Positions 62,066 to 64,000 of a DNA stretch of 64,000 nucleotides are shown piece after piece. A program made the position numbers and the translations under genes. Under the pieces are notes generated by a model that saw only the letters and a list, made by a program, of their open reading frames with translations, had not been told where the DNA came from and did not search any database. Origin of the DNA: Pseudomonas brassicacearum subsp. brassicacearum (GTDB lineage Bacteria > Pseudomonadota > Gammaproteobacteria > Pseudomonadales > Pseudomonadaceae); contig NZ_VZPJ01000016.1 of assembly GCF_008801605.1 (NCBI RefSeq), positions 62,001 to 126,000 on the forward strand, in the 5' to 3' direction. Every line of letters begins with the position of its first letter. The first letter of the stretch is position 1.

Positions 62066-62950
62066 TTATTTAAAACGATGCGCCTGCTCCACCAGCCAGG
62101 TGGAAAACCGCGCCGCGTCCGGGTGCTGTTCGGCTCCGGAACTGCGCACCAGGTAGAACGATTCGCTGGCTTCGATGCGCTGGGCGAAGGGTTCGACCAG
62201 GCGTCCGTCGCCGAGCATGTCACTCACCATCGACGAGCGCGCCAGGGCGATGCCCTGCCCCAGTTCAGCCATGCGCAAGGTGCAGACCAGCGTGTCGAAC
62301 TGCATGCCGGTCGAGGAGTCGACGCTATCGGCACCGACCATTTTCAGCCAGTAACCCCAGCCCTCTTCGTAGCCCAGCACATGCAGCAATGGATGCTTGG
62401 CCACGTCCGCCGGCACTTTCAGCGTCGCCATCAAGGCCGGCGAGCACACCGGGAACAAGGTGTCCCAGGTCAGGCGCTGCGACACCAGGCCGGGCCATTG
62501 ACCGTGGCCCCAGCGGATTTCCATGTCGTCTTCGCCATCGAGTTCCTTGACCCAGATGTTGCTGATGTAGCGGATGTCGACGTGGGGATGCGCCTGGCGA
62601 AAATCCACCAGTTTCGGCGCCAGCCAGTGCACGAAAAACGCCAGGCTGCCGCGCACCTTGATTGGCCGACGTTTGTGCTGGCCAAAGATTTCGTTGGTGC
62701 CCACCGCCAGTCGCGTGATTGCGTCCTGTACCACCGGCAGGTACGCCTGGCCTTCCTCGGTCAGGCCCAGGCCACGGGGCAAGCGCTTGAACAGCGCCAC
62801 CCCCAGGTGGCTTTCCAATTGGCGGATCTGCTGGCTGACCGCGCCCTGGGTCAAGAATAATTCGTCGGCAGCGTGGGTGAAGTTCAGGCAGCGGGCCGAC
62901 ACTTCGAACGCCCGCAGCCAGTTCAACGGGGGCAACGTTTTTTGCTTCAT
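62066..62950 (-). CDS. LysR family regulator (GcvA-like)
   Basis: A 294-residue LysR-type regulator. The N-terminal helix-turn-helix is PPLNWLRAFEVSARCLNFTHAADELFLTQGAVSQQIRQLESHLGVALF, and the GcvA-like form of the family begins in this way. The effector domain follows from about residue 95. ATG at 62950 (MKQKTLPP); a longer frame to 63097 runs into the intergenic region. Likely a regulator of the threonine synthase homologue and permease beside it. Confidence 0.93.
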   Translation of the reverse strand: MKQKTLPPLNWLRAFEVSARCLNFTHAADELFLTQGAVSQQIRQLESHLGVALFKRLPRGLGLTEEGQAYLPVVQDAITRLAVGTNEIFGQHKRRPIKVRGSLAFFVHWLAPKLVDFRQAHPHVDIRYISNIWVKELDGEDDMEIRWGHGQWPGLVSQRLTWDTLFPVCSPALMATLKVPADVAKHPLLHVLGYEEGWGYWLKMVGADSVDSSTGMQFDTLVCTLRMAELGQGIALARSSMVSDMLGDGRLVEPFAQRIEASESFYLVRSSGAEQHPDAARFSTWLVEQAHRFK

Positions 62951-63009
62951 GATCTGTACCTCGTTGACCCCCACGCACCGGGCACGTTTGCCCGCCCCGT
63001 CGACGCGCG

Positions 63010-64000
63010 TTAGAACGCGTCGGACGGTTGTGCCACGAGGGCAACCGACAAGCGTCGCTCGCGGCTTTTGCGGGTAATGTAATACACGAAGTAACACCAG
63101 GCGATGAACGGCAAGCCGAAGTACAGCGCCACTCGCTGCTCAGGGTCGAAAGCGATCCCGATACACGCCAGGCTGCAGCACACCAGCGCCCCCAGCGGCA
63201 CCCACGGATAACCGCGAACGCGGAACTTGAGGTGGCGAATGTCGCCGCCGTTGGCCACATAGTGACGACGGAAAGCGATCTGGCTCGCGGCGATGCTCAT
63301 CCACACCACCACCACGGCCAGGCCGGAAATCGACACCAGCGCCAGGTAGATGGTATCGGCGGCAAACACGCTGCTGAGCAACGACGCCGCGCCGCCGGCC
63401 ATGCTGACGATGATCGCGTTGAGCGGCGTGCCCATGCGGGTCAGGGCCGAGAACTGCTTGGGCAGGTGACCTTGGTCGCTGAGGGTCCAGAGCATCCGCG
63501 AGGCGGCGTACAACCCGGAGTTGGCCGCCGACAACAGGGCGCTGATGATCACGAAGTTCATGATGTCGGCGGAGTACGGAATGCCGATGTAGGTGAACAC
63601 CGTGACGAAGGGGCTTTCGACCAGACCGGCCTGCTCGCGGGGCAACAGGGTCGCCAGGACAAAAATGGTCCCGACGAAGAACACCGCCAGGCGCAGCACG
63701 GTGGTGCGGATGGCGCGTGGCACATTGCGTTGCGGGTCCTTGGTTTCACCGGCGGCGATGCCGATCAGTTCAGTGCCGGAGAACGCGAAGGACACCGCCA
63801 GCAGCGTCATCGCAATCGGCATGAAGCCGGTAGGAAAAAGTCCTTCGCGGGTGAAGTTGCTCAAGCCGATGCTGTGGGCCTGGTCGATGTTCAGCAGGCC
63901 GAGAATCGCGCCACCGCCAATCAGCAGGAACACCACCACGGTCAGCACTTTGATCAACGACAACCAGAACTCGGTCTCGGCGAACAAACGCACCGAAATC
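63010..64000 (-). CDS. Amino-acid permease, APC superfamily (5' end outside window)
   Basis: C-terminal 330 or so residues of a twelve-helix permease; the frame runs off the right edge. In view are EFWLSLIKVLTVVVFLLIGGGA, the helix 6-7 region AVSFAFSGTELIGIAAGETKDPQRNVPRAI and ALLSAANSGLYAASRMLWTL, all typical of the AAT group of H+-coupled importers. It is on the same strand as LysR, the threonine synthase homologue and hom, so it probably brings in their substrate. The exact amino acid cannot be read from the sequence. Confidence 0.9.
   Translation of the reverse strand, partial: ISVRLFAETEFWLSLIKVLTVVVFLLIGGGAILGLLNIDQAHSIGLSNFTREGLFPTGFMPIAMTLLAVSFAFSGTELIGIAAGETKDPQRNVPRAIRTTVLRLAVFFVGTIFVLATLLPREQAGLVESPFVTVFTYIGIPYSADIMNFVIISALLSAANSGLYAASRMLWTLSDQGHLPKQFSALTRMGTPLNAIIVSMAGGAASLLSSVFAADTIYLALVSISGLAVVVVWMSIAASQIAFRRHYVANGGDIRHLKFRVRGYPWVPLGALVCCSLACIGIAFDPEQRVALYFGLPFIAWCYFVYYITRKSRERRLSVALVAQPSDAF

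Overview
The window is a stretch of a fluorescens-group Pseudomonas chromosome. It has high GC, dense REP-type repeats between genes, and gene orders I recognise from that genus: miaB-phoH-ybeY-corC-lnt ... leuS-lptE-holA, proA-nadD-rsfS-rlmH-mrdA-rodA-mltB-rlpA-dacC-ybeD-lipB-lipA, and mpl-regulator-aldehyde dehydrogenase-ethanolamine permease-eutBC. Positions 1 to about 48,000 are almost entirely core genome. About 48,100 to 56,700 looks accessory: lower GC, and orphan genes of defence, phage or exoenzyme type. From 56,862 to the right edge lies a leftward amino-acid metabolism cluster.

Layout. 1-5179 (+): tRNA modification (miaB, cut by the window edge), PhoH-like ATPase, YbeY, CorC and Lnt. 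5323-6508 (-): a YdcF/ElyC-type membrane protein and a small unknown protein. 6812-11190 (+): leuS, lptE, holA, followed by arfA with a hairpin inside its coding sequence and a lipoprotein lytic transglycosylase. 13108-26386 (-): ldcA, a large palindromic repeat island, then the lipoylation, PBP5, RlpA, MltB, RodA, PBP2, RlmH, RsfS, NadD and ProA block, which links cell elongation, peptidoglycan trimming and ribosome maturation. 26583-34695: mpg, a DedA-PAP2 fusion, a Lon-substrate-domain protein, a CidA/LrgB holin-like pair, a MaoC hydratase, a MORN-repeat/C13-peptidase lipoprotein, an NAD-binding protein, a YceK-type lipoprotein and ubiX. 34692-44304: mpl, then an ethanolamine-use regulon. 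In that regulon an AcoR-type sigma-54 activator faces an aldehyde dehydrogenase, and both the dehydrogenase and the ethanolamine permease have good -24/-12 promoters; eutB and eutC follow. 44412-47937: an acetyltransferase, a DedA protein, MtfA and inorganic pyrophosphatase.

Accessory part. It holds an S24 repressor with a perfect 10-bp inverted repeat bordering its start codon, and an HNH endonuclease. Next is a tight pair made of a MazG-like NTP pyrophosphohydrolase and a RecB-type nuclease fused to an SF1 (DUF2075) helicase. A small DUF6124-type gene with a structured leader follows, then a levansucrase with a perfect LexA-type box just downstream of its -10 element, and a nitrilase-fold protein of unknown role. 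The HNH/MazG/nuclease-helicase cassette is the best candidate here for an undescribed defence system.

Right part. Homoserine dehydrogenase overlaps an aldehyde dehydrogenase. Upstream of them are a 136-bp tandem repeat array, an Lrp regulator, a divergent threonine synthase homologue, a LysR regulator and an amino-acid permease cut by the window edge. Together they suggest uptake and catabolism of homoserine or a relative. No rRNA, tRNA or CRISPR array was seen.
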